Positions 30,943 to 39,547 of a DNA stretch of 64,000 nt are shown here, in pieces. Source of the stretch: an uncultured Lachnospiraceae bacterium (GTDB lineage: Bacteria > Bacillota > Clostridia > Lachnospirales > Lachnospiraceae). The first letter of the stretch is position 1. Each line of letters begins with the position of its first letter. A model generated the notes under the pieces. That model made no database searches. It was given only the letters and a program-made list of their open reading frames with translations, and was not told the origin of the DNA. The translations under genes and the position numbers were made by a program. Location of the stretch: assembly GCA_910588845.1 (NCBI GenBank), contig CAJURU010000011.1, positions 1-64,000 of the forward strand, given 5' to 3'.

Positions 30943-32160
30943 TTAGCGATTGCGAATTGCAAACACCGGCAGTCCGTCCTTCATAGGACGCTGGCACTCG
31001 CCTTTTACTAAGGGAGCTGCGTAGTCGATGAATTCCTGGCTCAAGTTTGAGCCGTCATCGGTAATCCACTCAAGCGGAACGGTCTTTTCCTTGTTGCAAA
31101 CGTCGTTTACGTCTACCAGAGCACATTCCATGCCATAATCGCCATCCTTGCGGTTGAAAGCGATCATGTAGCCTGTTTCGCCTTTCAGCGCCTGCTGAAC
31201 AGCAAAGGAACCGGCCATAACAGCTTCCTCTAAGTCTGTCGCAGACAGGCAGTTGGAAGAACAACGCTGGCTGACATTAAATTCCACAGAACGAACCTTT
31301 ACGCCAAGCTCTTTTTTGACAAGAGACTGGAGATAGGAGCCGCAGCCATTTAAAATCTTATGTCCAAACTGGTCAACAGCGGTCTCAACGGTGTCTTCGC
31401 TGATGAAATTGCCCTCTGCGTCTTTGAGACCTTCGGAAACGCAGACAGTAACATGTTTATGTTCGTCAATTGCCGCTTTGAGCTGTTTTATGAATTTCTC
31501 TTCTGAGAACGGAACTTCTGGTAAGTAAATTAAAAGCGGGTTGGGGTCCTTTTCGCATCTGGCAAGAACGGAAGAAGCGGCAAGCCAGCCGGCATGACGG
31601 CCCATAATTTCGATAATCATAACATTGGGCTTGTCATATGCCTCGGAATCCCGGTTGATTTCGCGGACAGAAGAAGCTACAAACTTAGCTGCGCTGCCGA
31701 ATCCAGGCGTGTGGTCGGTGAGTACCAAATCGTTGTCAATTGTCTTTGGCACGCCCATTACGCGGATATCGCTGTTTACGGAAGCAGCATAGCGGGATAA
31801 TTTGCTTACAGTGTCCATCGAATCGTTTCCGCCGCAGTAGAAGAAGTAGCCGATATTCAACTCTTCAAATTTCTTGAATAATTCCGGGTAAACAGGATCA
31901 GACAAATCTTCCGGCAGCTTATAACGGCAAGAGCCAAGGAAAGCGCCCGGCGTAGTCTTCAAAGCGGTAAGCTCGTCCTTTGTCATGTCAGTGTCCATGT
32001 CCATATATTGGCCGCCGAGGAATCCCTCAATTCCGTGTACCATGCCGTATACCTTGCCAATCTGCTCCGTGCTTTTAAGTCCCTCCGTAACAACTCCATA
32101 CAGGCTTCCGTTGATAACGGCTGTAGGGCCGCCGGATTGTCCGACAATAAGATTTTTCAT
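30943..32160 (-). CDS. pfp: 6-phosphofructokinase, pyrophosphate type
   Basis: 405 residues. GQSGGPTAVINGS opens the nucleotide/PPi site. GGNDSMDT has Asp where ATP-dependent enzymes have Gly, and PKTIDND has the Lys typical of PPi-dependent enzymes. MGRHAGWLA is the sugar-phosphate-binding region. The enzyme interconverts fructose 6-phosphate and fructose 1,6-bisphosphate using PPi, saving ATP in glycolysis. It has its own promoter and terminator, on the strand opposite to proB and proA. Confidence 0.92.
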   Translation of the reverse strand: MKNLIVGQSGGPTAVINGSLYGVVTEGLKSTEQIGKVYGMVHGIEGFLGGQYMDMDTDMTKDELTALKTTPGAFLGSCRYKLPEDLSDPVYPELFKKFEELNIGYFFYCGGNDSMDTVSKLSRYAASVNSDIRVMGVPKTIDNDLVLTDHTPGFGSAAKFVASSVREINRDSEAYDKPNVMIIEIMGRHAGWLAASSVLARCEKDPNPLLIYLPEVPFSEEKFIKQLKAAIDEHKHVTVCVSEGLKDAEGNFISEDTVETAVDQFGHKILNGCGSYLQSLVKKELGVKVRSVEFNVSQRCSSNCLSATDLEEAVMAGSFAVQQALKGETGYMIAFNRKDGDYGMECALVDVNDVCNKEKTVPLEWITDDGSNLSQEFIDYAAPLVKGECQRPMKDGLPVFAIRNR

Positions 32161-32193
32161 TTTAGTTCTCCTTTCGTTTGAAAAAATGTAGTA

Positions 32194-32377
32194 GTTCAGC
32201 CATATTTAAACTGTTATAATACAGTTCAGACGCGCCATTCGCAAAGACACCTACGGTGTTTTCCCGCTGCAAGCAGCTAACTTTGCTCATAAAATGGCGC
32301 TCCGCTCATCCAGAACAAATCGTGAAAAATTCGTGCGAGCACGATTTTTCTCGATTTATTTCGGATGGCTGAACTGT
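32194..32377. repeat. Nested inverted repeats between pfp and the DUF896 gene (possible MITE remnant)
   Basis: GTTCAGCCAT (32194-32203) is the exact complement of ATGGCTGAAC (32365-32374). Inside it ACAGTTCAG (32221-32229) pairs with CTGAACTGT (32369-32377), and GCGCCATT with AATGGCGC; near the right end AAATCG…GCACGATTTTTC forms a further hairpin. The 180-base stretch has the look of a miniature inverted-repeat element, and the pfp promoter lies inside it. Confidence 0.5.
32216..32244 (-). promoter_or_regulatory. Promoter of pfp
   Basis: On the minus strand TTGCGA (32239-32244) and TATTAT (32216-32221) are separated by 17 bases. It lies within the inverted-repeat element upstream of pfp. 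Confidence 0.6.
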
Positions 32378-32461
32378 TAAAATATATGATAGACGAAAAT
32401 GCTTGGAATTTCAAGCCAAAAGGAGTAGAATAGAGAAATAAAAAAACAAAGCGAGGGAATC

Positions 32462-32692
32462 ATGGATCAGAAAAAAATTGACAGAATCAACGCACTAGCG
32501 CGGAAATCTAAGGCAGAAGGATTAACAGAAGAGGAGAAAAAGGAACAGGCGCTGCTGCGGCAGGAATATATTGCAATCGTACGCAGGAATCTGCGTGGGC
32601 AGCTCGATAATATTGACGTGGTGAACCCGGACGGGAGTATTGAGAATCTTGGCGAGAAATATGGCAGGAAACATGAGACGGACGCCTCATAG
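32462..32692 (+). CDS. DUF896 domain protein (YnzC-like)
   Basis: 76 residues. IDRINALARKSKAEGLTEEEKKEQALLRQEYI is the helical-hairpin signature of DUF896, small cytoplasmic Firmicute proteins of unknown function; in B. subtilis the relative YnzC lies with SOS genes. It starts at ATG 32462 after GCGAGGG and is followed after 25 bases by the folate enzyme gene. Confidence 0.88.
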   Translation: MDQKKIDRINALARKSKAEGLTEEEKKEQALLRQEYIAIVRRNLRGQLDNIDVVNPDGSIENLGEKYGRKHETDAS

Positions 32693-32717
32693 ACATTTTC
32701 GGAGAGATTGAGAAGAG

Positions 32718-33329
32718 ATGATGAGTCAGAATCAAATTACAGAACGTAAGCGAAAATTACGAGCTGATATGAAACAGAAACGGGATGGCATTAATCAGGA
32801 AGAGCGGAAGCGATGGTCGGGTGCAATTTGCAGAAATTTGCAAAACCAGCCTGCATTCCGAAAGGCAGAAACCGTTTGTTTTTATTATCCGCTGGGGAGT
32901 GAGGTAAATCTTTTACCACTGGCGCAGACAACGCTTGATTTAGGGAAACAGGTGGCATTTCCGCGGGTAGAGGGGAGTGAGATGGCGTTTTATCGCGTCT
33001 TGTCCTTGGAAGGATTTGCGCAAGGGGCATTTCATGTGTTGGAACCTGTCAGCAGTGCGCGTGTGTGTGAACCAGAAATGCTTGTATTCGTTCCAGGGCT
33101 GGCCTTTGATGAACAGGGAAGCCGTATGGGATATGGAAAAGGGTATTATGACAGGTATTTTGCAAAGGTTTCCCATTGCCTTAAGATTGGCGTTTGTTAT
33201 AAAATGCAGCTCGTAGCGCAGGTGCCATGTGAGGACTGTGATATCCATATGGATGCAGTAGTTACAGAGCAGGACTGTAGCGCGAGCGGCAGAACGGAGA
33301 AGTCTGGTCTTTGGCGCCGAAGCCTTTGA
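32718..33329 (+). CDS. 5-formyltetrahydrofolate cyclo-ligase
   Basis: 203 residues. The end-of-domain GSRMGYGKGYYDRYF is the ATP/folate-binding signature, and FYYPLGSEVNLLPL and FVPGLAFDEQG are also conserved. The enzyme converts 5-formyl-THF to 5,10-methenyl-THF. Start may be ATG 32718 or ATG 32721. Likely cotranscribed with DUF896 and proA. Confidence 0.92.
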   Translation: MMSQNQITERKRKLRADMKQKRDGINQEERKRWSGAICRNLQNQPAFRKAETVCFYYPLGSEVNLLPLAQTTLDLGKQVAFPRVEGSEMAFYRVLSLEGFAQGAFHVLEPVSSARVCEPEMLVFVPGLAFDEQGSRMGYGKGYYDRYFAKVSHCLKIGVCYKMQLVAQVPCEDCDIHMDAVVTEQDCSASGRTEKSGLWRRSL

Positions 33330-33388
33330 TACAAATTTGGGGGAAGTTTTGATGGAAAGTATAAGAATATGGATGGAGGAATAAGATT

Positions 33389-34642
33389 ATGTCGAATATT
33401 ACATTAGAAGAGATCGGACAAAAAGCGAAAGCAGCGGAGGCAGTATTGCGGGTGCTGCCTACCAGCCAGAAGAATAAAGCATTGACAACCGCAGCCGATT
33501 ACCTGATGGCAAATATGAAAATGTTGTTAGAGGCAAATGCTTTGGATATAGAACAGGCGAAAGAAAACGGCATGGCGCCGGCGCTCATAGACCGTTTGCT
33601 GCTCACGGAAGCGCGGATTGCCCAGATGGCGGAAGGACTGCGCCAGATTGCAGAATTGGAAGATCCGGTAGGAGAAGTATTGTCCATGAAACAACGTCCG
33701 AACGGGCTGTTGATTGGGCAAAAAAGAGTTCCCCTTGGCGTGATAGGAATTATTTATGAATCGCGCCCTAACGTGACGGCAGACGCGTTTGGGCTTTGTT
33801 TTAAGGCGGGAAATGTGGTGATTCTACGCGGTGGAAAAGATGCCATTCATTCCAACCATGCGATTACGCGGACATTGCAGGACGCTCTGCACAAGCGCCA
33901 GCTTCCCCAGGACGCCATCAGTCTGATTACGGATACCAGCCATGAGACGGCAGAGAAGTTTATGAAACTGAACGACTATGTGGACGTCCTGATTCCAAGG
34001 GGAGGTGCAGGCCTAATCCGCACGGTAGTGCAACAGGCAACTGTCCCAGTGATTGAGACCGGAACAGGCAACTGTCATGTGTATGTTGACGAGGGGGCTG
34101 ATTTGGATATGGCAGTCGAAATTATTTTCAATGCCAAGACACAGCGGATTGGCGTATGCAACGCCTGCGAATCCCTGGTAATTCATGAAAAAGTTAAAGA
34201 CGCATTGCTGCCCAAATTAGTGCGGAGATTAAAAGAAAAAAATGTGGAAGTGCGCGGAGACATTGCAAGTTGCAGCGTATGCAGCGATATTGTCAGCGCG
34301 ACACAGGAAGATTGGGGCAAAGAATACCTCGACTATGTTTTGTCGGTGAAGACAGTGTCTAATATTGACGAGGCAATTGCACACATTAATAAATATAATA
34401 CGGGTCATTCGGAGGCTATTATCACCAGAGACTACGATAATTCCCGCAAGTTCCTGGACGAAATAGACGCAGCAGCAGTGTATGTCAATGCGTCCACGCG
34501 GTTTACCGATGGGTTTGAATTTGGTTTTGGCGGTGAGATTGGTATTAGTACGCAGAAGCTTCACGCCAGGGGGCCGATGGGCTTAAAAGAGCTGACAAGT
34601 ACGAAATACATTATTTATGGAAATGGGCAGGTGAGACCGTAA
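33389..34642 (+). CDS. proA: Gamma-glutamyl phosphate reductase
   Basis: 417 residues of aldehyde dehydrogenase fold. The catalytic Cys lies in RIGVCNACESLVIH; VIYESRPNVTADAF-like (IIYESRPNVTADAF), GNVVILRGGKDA and the C-terminal GFEFGFGGEIGISTQKLHARGP are diagnostic. It reduces glutamyl 5-phosphate to the semialdehyde in proline synthesis, the step after ProB. Located apart from proB. Confidence 0.96.
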   Translation: MSNITLEEIGQKAKAAEAVLRVLPTSQKNKALTTAADYLMANMKMLLEANALDIEQAKENGMAPALIDRLLLTEARIAQMAEGLRQIAELEDPVGEVLSMKQRPNGLLIGQKRVPLGVIGIIYESRPNVTADAFGLCFKAGNVVILRGGKDAIHSNHAITRTLQDALHKRQLPQDAISLITDTSHETAEKFMKLNDYVDVLIPRGGAGLIRTVVQQATVPVIETGTGNCHVYVDEGADLDMAVEIIFNAKTQRIGVCNACESLVIHEKVKDALLPKLVRRLKEKNVEVRGDIASCSVCSDIVSATQEDWGKEYLDYVLSVKTVSNIDEAIAHINKYNTGHSEAIITRDYDNSRKFLDEIDAAAVYVNASTRFTDGFEFGFGGEIGISTQKLHARGPMGLKELTSTKYIIYGNGQVRP

Positions 34643-34643
34643 G

Positions 34644-35225
34644 ATGGAAGATGCGATTCGGTTACTTTCCGAACCCCAGATAACGAGGGAATTGTTTCGC
34701 TATTTTAACCGTCGCCAGGAAGTCACGAAATGCTGGCGGAAAGATCAGGGAATCTGGATGTTAAAAGAGGAGCATTTTGTGGAGGATTGGAGCGAGGCAC
34801 AATATCAGTTTTTGGTGGAGTGTTTAAAAAATACGGTAAATACGGGTGGAATTGTTCTGGGAGCGTTTGTACAGGAGAAGCTGATGGGATTCGCTTCCGT
34901 CGAAAGCCGCCGTTTCGGTTCTGAGAGACAGTATGTGCAGTTGTCTTGCATTCATGTGTCCTGCGAGAGCAGGGGGCTGGGCTTTGGCAAAAAATTGTTT
35001 CAGTATGCAAGTTTTGGCGCCAGAAGGCTGGGAGCCGAAAAACTCTACATTTCAGCGCACCCGGCGCAGGAGACACAGGCCTTCTATCACGCGTTGGGAT
35101 GCGTGGAGGCGGGCGAGTATGACGGCGATCTCGCGTCATCGGGTGACTGCCAATTGGAATGTTTGCTGAATCAGGAAAGTAAAAGAAATATGACAGATAG
35201 GGAGAACATTAAGAGAAATGTATAA
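34644..35225 (+). CDS. GNAT family N-acetyltransferase
   Basis: 193 residues. The core lies at about residues 68-160: VLGAFVQEKLMGFASVESR, then SCIHVSCESRGLGFGKKLFQYA, with RGLGFGKK as acetyl-CoA motif, and AFYHALGCVEAG near the end. The gene begins 2 bases after proA and overlaps miaB by 8 bases, so it is in the same transcript. Substrate unknown. Confidence 0.8.
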   Translation: MEDAIRLLSEPQITRELFRYFNRRQEVTKCWRKDQGIWMLKEEHFVEDWSEAQYQFLVECLKNTVNTGGIVLGAFVQEKLMGFASVESRRFGSERQYVQLSCIHVSCESRGLGFGKKLFQYASFGARRLGAEKLYISAHPAQETQAFYHALGCVEAGEYDGDLASSGDCQLECLLNQESKRNMTDRENIKRNV

Positions 35226-36666
35226 TGAAATTGATTTGAAACAGATAAATATAAATGCAAACGCCCCCGCAGAAGAACCGCAAAGGCAATATTATTTCAT
35301 GGCGAAGTGTTGCCAATATACGAAGCAGTTTTTTACAGAACATGGACGGTTTCCGACTGCACATGTACAGAACTACGGTTGTCAGATGAATGCCCGCGAC
35401 TCTGAGAAATTGACAGGAATCTTGGAGGCCGTGGGCTATGAAATTGTGGATACTGAGGAGGCGGATTTTGTCATTTATAATACCTGCACCGTGCGGGAGA
35501 ACGCCAATAACAAGGTCTGGGGGCGCCTCGGTTATTTGAATACTTATAAGAAAAAGCATCCGCATATGAAAATTGCGCTCTGCGGTTGTATGATGCAGGA
35601 GGCGGAGGTATTAGAGAAACTCAAAAAGAGTTACCGTTTTGTCGATTTGGTTTTTGGAACGCACAATATTTATAAGTTTGCAGAGCTTTTACATGCTGCA
35701 TTTGTACAGGAAGGCATGGTAATTGATATCTGGAAGGATACGGACAAGATTGTGGAAGATTTGCCGGTAGAACGCAAATATAAATTTAAGTCCGGCGTCA
35801 ATATCATGTTTGGATGCAACAATTTTTGCAGCTATTGCATTGTTCCATACGTCAGGGGCAGAGAAAGAAGCCGCAAGCCGCAGGATATTCTGCGGGAAAT
35901 TGAGCAATTGGCGGCAGACGGCGTAGTGGAAATTATGCTTCTGGGGCAGAATGTCAATTCCTACGGGAAGAATCTTGATGTTCCTGTGACGTTTGCCGAA
36001 TTGTTGGCGGATATTGAAAAGATAGAGGGAATTGAGCGCATCCGTTTTATGACCTCCCATCCCAAAGACCTTTCGGATGAATTGATTACGGTGATGGCGA
36101 AGTCGTCGAAAATATGCCGTCATCTGCATTTGCCGTTGCAATCGGGAAGCAGTCGTATTTTAAAGGAAATGAACCGTCATTACGATAAGGAGCAGTATCT
36201 TGCGCTGGTAGAGAAAATCCGCAGCGCCGTGCCGGGAATTGCCTTGACAACCGATATTATCGTCGGATTTCCCGGGGAGACAGAGGAAGATTTCTTAGAG
36301 ACTTTGGATGTGGTGCGCCGCGTAGGGTATGAAAGCGCCTTTACCTTCATTTATTCCAAACGTACAGGAACCCCGGCGGCGACAAAGTCCGGCCAGGTTC
36401 CTGAGGATGTGGTGAAAGGCCGTTTCGACCGGCTGTTAAAGGAAGTGCAGCAGTATGCCGCCATGCGGGCGAACGCCTTAACGGGAAGTGTAGATGAAGT
36501 TCTGGTAGAAGAAGTAAATGAACAGGATGATACGCTTGTCAGCGGACGGCTGGGGAATAATTTTATCGTTCATTTTCCAGGCAGTAGAGATTTGATTGGC
36601 AAGATTGTGAAAGTGAAGTTAAACGAATGTAAAGGCTTTTATTTTTACGGAGAGCTGGCGCAGTAG
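35218..36666 (+). CDS. miaB: tRNA-2-methylthio-N6-isopentenyladenosine-37 synthase
   Basis: 482 residues. The N-terminal UPF0004 domain has NYGCQMNARDSE, NTCTVREN and CGCMMQEA, with three cysteines for the auxiliary cluster. The radical SAM motif is CNNFCSYC (about 200-207), followed by VPYVRGRERSR and a C-terminal TRAM domain. This is the MiaB pattern rather than RimO (the gene at 58666). It methylthiolates A37 in tRNAs reading UNN codons. Overlaps the GNAT gene. Confidence 0.95.
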   Translation: MYNEIDLKQININANAPAEEPQRQYYFMAKCCQYTKQFFTEHGRFPTAHVQNYGCQMNARDSEKLTGILEAVGYEIVDTEEADFVIYNTCTVRENANNKVWGRLGYLNTYKKKHPHMKIALCGCMMQEAEVLEKLKKSYRFVDLVFGTHNIYKFAELLHAAFVQEGMVIDIWKDTDKIVEDLPVERKYKFKSGVNIMFGCNNFCSYCIVPYVRGRERSRKPQDILREIEQLAADGVVEIMLLGQNVNSYGKNLDVPVTFAELLADIEKIEGIERIRFMTSHPKDLSDELITVMAKSSKICRHLHLPLQSGSSRILKEMNRHYDKEQYLALVEKIRSAVPGIALTTDIIVGFPGETEEDFLETLDVVRRVGYESAFTFIYSKRTGTPAATKSGQVPEDVVKGRFDRLLKEVQQYAAMRANALTGSVDEVLVEEVNEQDDTLVSGRLGNNFIVHFPGSRDLIGKIVKVKLNECKGFYFYGELAQ

Positions 36667-36679
36667 GAGGAAATGCGGC

Positions 36680-37291
36680 ATGTATTCATATATGAAGGGC
36701 GAACTGATTGAGATTTTAGATGAGACGATTGTACTTGAAGTGAACAATATCGGCTATAATATCCATATTCCGGCCAGTATGATTGACAGCTTTCATGGAA
36801 CGGGACAGACGTTAAAAATTTATACTTACTTCCATGTTAAGGAAGACGCCATGAAGCTCTATGGTTTCCTCACCAGGGACGACTTGAATATCTTCAAGCA
36901 GCTTTTAGGCGTCAACGGCATTGGGCCTAAGGGCGCGCTTGCCATCTTGACGGTGATGACCCCCGATGATTTGCGTTTTGCCGTGCTGGGGGAGGATGCC
37001 AAGGCCATTGCTAAAGCGCCGGGGATTGGCAATAAGACGGCGCAACGATTGATATTGGAGTTAAAGGACAAGCTGAGCCTTGAAGATGCGTTTGAGGCAA
37101 AGCTTATGCATCAGGAAGAAGGAACAGAAATGAAAGTTTCCGGTATTAAGAGCGAGGCAATGCAGGCTTTGAAGGCGCTCGGCTATTCTTCTGCCGAGGC
37201 ATTAAAGGCAGTCAACGGAGTAGAACTTCACGAGGAGATTACCGTAGAAGAGGTTCTAAAGTCTGCGTTAAGGCAGATGGCGATTTTGTAG
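36680..37291 (+). CDS. ruvA: Holliday junction branch migration protein RuvA
   Basis: 203 residues. OB-fold start MYSYMKGELIEI, then two helix-hairpin-helix motifs (LLGVNGIGPKGAL, APGIGNKTAQRL) and a C-terminal three-helix domain that contacts RuvB (SGIKSEAMQALKALGYSS). In most relatives ruvB follows directly, but here a GNAT gene and a broken MFS gene lie between. Confidence 0.96.
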   Translation: MYSYMKGELIEILDETIVLEVNNIGYNIHIPASMIDSFHGTGQTLKIYTYFHVKEDAMKLYGFLTRDDLNIFKQLLGVNGIGPKGALAILTVMTPDDLRFAVLGEDAKAIAKAPGIGNKTAQRLILELKDKLSLEDAFEAKLMHQEEGTEMKVSGIKSEAMQALKALGYSSAEALKAVNGVELHEEITVEEVLKSALRQMAIL

Positions 37292-37303
37292 GAGGAATCA
37301 TTT

Positions 37304-37753
37304 ATGGCTGAATTTAAGAAGATGAGAACGGAAGATACCCAGGCTGTGCTGGAGATGATGCGGATTTTTTATGATTCTCCCGCGGTGTCGCATGAGGTGC
37401 CACAGGAGACGTTAAGGCGTAATGTAGAAGTCTGTGTGTCTGACAACCCGTTGCTGGAAGGGGTTGTATTCTGGGAAGAGGGACATATTGCCGGATATGC
37501 TATGCTTGTCAATAGTTTTGCTACAGAATTTGGCGGCGTATGTATCTGGCTGGAAGATATTTATGTGAAGCTGGAATACCGCGGACGTGGTATCGGTACG
37601 CAGTTTCTTGCATATGCGAAGGAGCAATATCGGGAAAAGGCGATGCTCTTAAAGCTGGAAGTGGAACGGACCAATACTGAGGCGGTCAACGTCTATAAAA
37701 AGTGTGGTTTTGAAGAACTTCCCTATGTAGAAATGATAAAGACATTTTGCTAA
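37304..37753 (+). CDS. GNAT family N-acetyltransferase
   Basis: 149 residues, a single GNAT domain. WLEDIYVKLEYRGRGIGTQFL has the RGRGIG acetyl-CoA motif, and VNVYKKCGFEELPYVEM is the usual last strand. Starts at ATG 37304 after AGGAGG, 12 bases after ruvA. Substrate not evident. Confidence 0.85.
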   Translation: MAEFKKMRTEDTQAVLEMMRIFYDSPAVSHEVPQETLRRNVEVCVSDNPLLEGVVFWEEGHIAGYAMLVNSFATEFGGVCIWLEDIYVKLEYRGRGIGTQFLAYAKEQYREKAMLLKLEVERTNTEAVNVYKKCGFEELPYVEMIKTFC

Positions 37754-37783
37754 TTCAACAATTGAGGAAAGGATGAATTCTCT

Positions 37784-38386
37784 ATGAATCAGAGTCGTCC
37801 CCATAATCTCACATTAAGATATTGTCTCTGCCAATCGACATTCTTTTTATCATGTGCAGGCATATTCGGATTCGCAGTAACGTATCTGCTGGAGAAGGGA
37901 TTTCAGACGGCAGAGATTGGTATGATGATTGCGGCAAGCAATTTTCTTTCCTGTATCGTACAGCCGTTTCTTGGCGACTTTGCAGATCGTTTTCCTAAAA
38001 TACGGCTGACAAGTATGATCGCAGTGTGTCTCTTGTGCTGTTTTCTATGCTTCGCCACAATTCAGATGTGCCGGCCGCCTCTTTCTGATAAACATGTTTC
38101 AGCCAATGGGCGCGGACAGCCGCAGTGTGGGAGCCGCCTTGGCAATCGCCAGTTTTTCTGCTGCTCCTTTGATGATGATGTTTGAAAAACTACAAAAGAA
38201 AATCAATATTATGCTGCTGATGCGGCTGTCGGGAATTTTTTAGGTGCTCAAAGGGAACTGCGTTGGGCAGTTTTGCCGGCGGCAAGGCGATAGATGCTTT
38301 TAATTTCCAGGTAATGATTCTCTTGGCGGGGCTGTTGGCAGGGCTGGGAACAATCATTGTCAACTGCAACATTAAAAAAGGGTAAC
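37784..38386 (+). pseudogene. MFS transporter, broken by frameshifts and internal deletions
   Basis: Three pieces of one major-facilitator transporter are in different frames. Piece 1 (37784 to about 38085) is the first three helices, with FLGDFADRFPK the usual loop 2-3 motif. Piece 2 (about 38088-38240) reads NMFQPMGADSRSVGAALAIA and ends in a stop. Piece 3 (about 38250-38386) reads GTALGSFAGGKAIDAFNF and the last helix, ending NIKKG. The whole is about 200 codons against roughly 400 in a full transporter. It separates ruvA and ruvB. Confidence 0.8.
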
Positions 38387-38401
38387 AGATGTTTCTGCCT
38401 A

Positions 38402-38430
38402 TTGCTTTTTGGCACGTTCTAAGCTATAAT
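38402..38430 (+). promoter_or_regulatory. Possible promoter of ruvB
   Basis: TTGCTT (38402-38407), a 17-base spacer and TATAAT (38425-38430), 43 bases before the ruvB start. It would let ruvB be expressed apart from ruvA. Confidence 0.55.
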
Positions 38431-38473
38431 TGTCAAGGATTTTGAGTGTGAGGCTGAGAAAGGATTTACTTTC

Positions 38474-39466
38474 ATGGATAAACGTGTAATCTCCACGCAG
38501 ATACAGGAGGAGGATCAGAAGATTGAGACGAGTCTTCGTCCGCAGCGTCTGGAGGAGTATATTGGGCAGGAGAAAGCAAAAAAGACTTTAAAAGTATATA
38601 TCGAGGCGGCAAAGCAGAGAGGGGAAGCCCTGGATCATGTATTGTTTTACGGGCCTCCGGGCTTGGGCAAAACTACGCTCGCAGGGATTATTGCCAACGA
38701 GATGGACGTGCATATGAAGATTACTTCCGGCCCGGCAATTGGCAAACCTGGGGAAATGGCGGCAATTTTAAGCGGCCTTTCAGAAGGAGACATTCTTTTT
38801 GTCGATGAAATTCACAGGCTCAACCGCCAGGTGGAAGAAGTACTTTATCCGGCCATGGAAGATTATGTGATTGATATTATGATTGGCAAGGGCGCGACGG
38901 CGCGTTCTATCCGCCTGGATCTGCCGCAGTTTACACTGGTGGGGGCAACTACGAGGGCCGGGCTGCTATCCGCCCCGCTGCGGGACCGTTTTGGCGTCAT
39001 GCACCATCTGGAATTTTATAATCCCGCTGAACTGAAAACGATTATTCTGCAATCGGCAGTAAAACTTGACGTTGAGATTGATGAGGAGGGTGCATTTGAA
39101 CTTGCGCGGCGCTCGCGGGGGACGCCAAGGCTTGCCAACCGTCTATTAAAGCGTGTCCGCGATTTTGCCCAGGTGAAATACGACGGCAAAATAACCAAGG
39201 ATGTGGCGTCTTTTGCGCTGGATCTTCTGGAAGTGGACAAGCTGGGCCTGGATCAGAACGACCGCAATATCTTAATGACAATGATTGAGAAATTTAAAGG
39301 CGGTCCTGTAGGGCTGGATACGCTGGCGGCTTCCCTGGGGGAAGATTCCGGCACAATCGAGGATGTGTATGAACCGTATCTTGTAAAGAACGGTTTTATC
39401 AACCGCACCCCCAAGGGCCGGGTGGTGACGGACTATGCTTATAAACATTTTGGCATAACGGCTTGA
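38474..39466 (+). CDS. ruvB: Holliday junction DNA helicase RuvB
   Basis: 330 residues. SLRPQRLEEYIGQEKAK at the start, Walker A GPPGLGKTT, Walker B FVDEIHRL, sensor GATTRAG and the C-terminal winged helix ending GRVVTDYAYKHFG. An AAA+ motor that drives branch migration with RuvA. Confidence 0.97.
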   Translation: MDKRVISTQIQEEDQKIETSLRPQRLEEYIGQEKAKKTLKVYIEAAKQRGEALDHVLFYGPPGLGKTTLAGIIANEMDVHMKITSGPAIGKPGEMAAILSGLSEGDILFVDEIHRLNRQVEEVLYPAMEDYVIDIMIGKGATARSIRLDLPQFTLVGATTRAGLLSAPLRDRFGVMHHLEFYNPAELKTIILQSAVKLDVEIDEEGAFELARRSRGTPRLANRLLKRVRDFAQVKYDGKITKDVASFALDLLEVDKLGLDQNDRNILMTMIEKFKGGPVGLDTLAASLGEDSGTIEDVYEPYLVKNGFINRTPKGRVVTDYAYKHFGITA

Positions 39467-39490
39467 AAAAGTTGTGCTATTTGATATAAT
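39463..39490 (+). promoter_or_regulatory. Promoter of the PurF-like gene
   Basis: TTGAAA (39463-39468) and TATAAT (39485-39490) are separated by 16 bases, directly at the end of ruvB and 58 bases before the next start. Confidence 0.65.
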
Positions 39491-39547
39491 GGCTTATAGA
39501 AATAACTGGTATATACGCATACATGAGGAAAGAAATGAGGTAGATTT

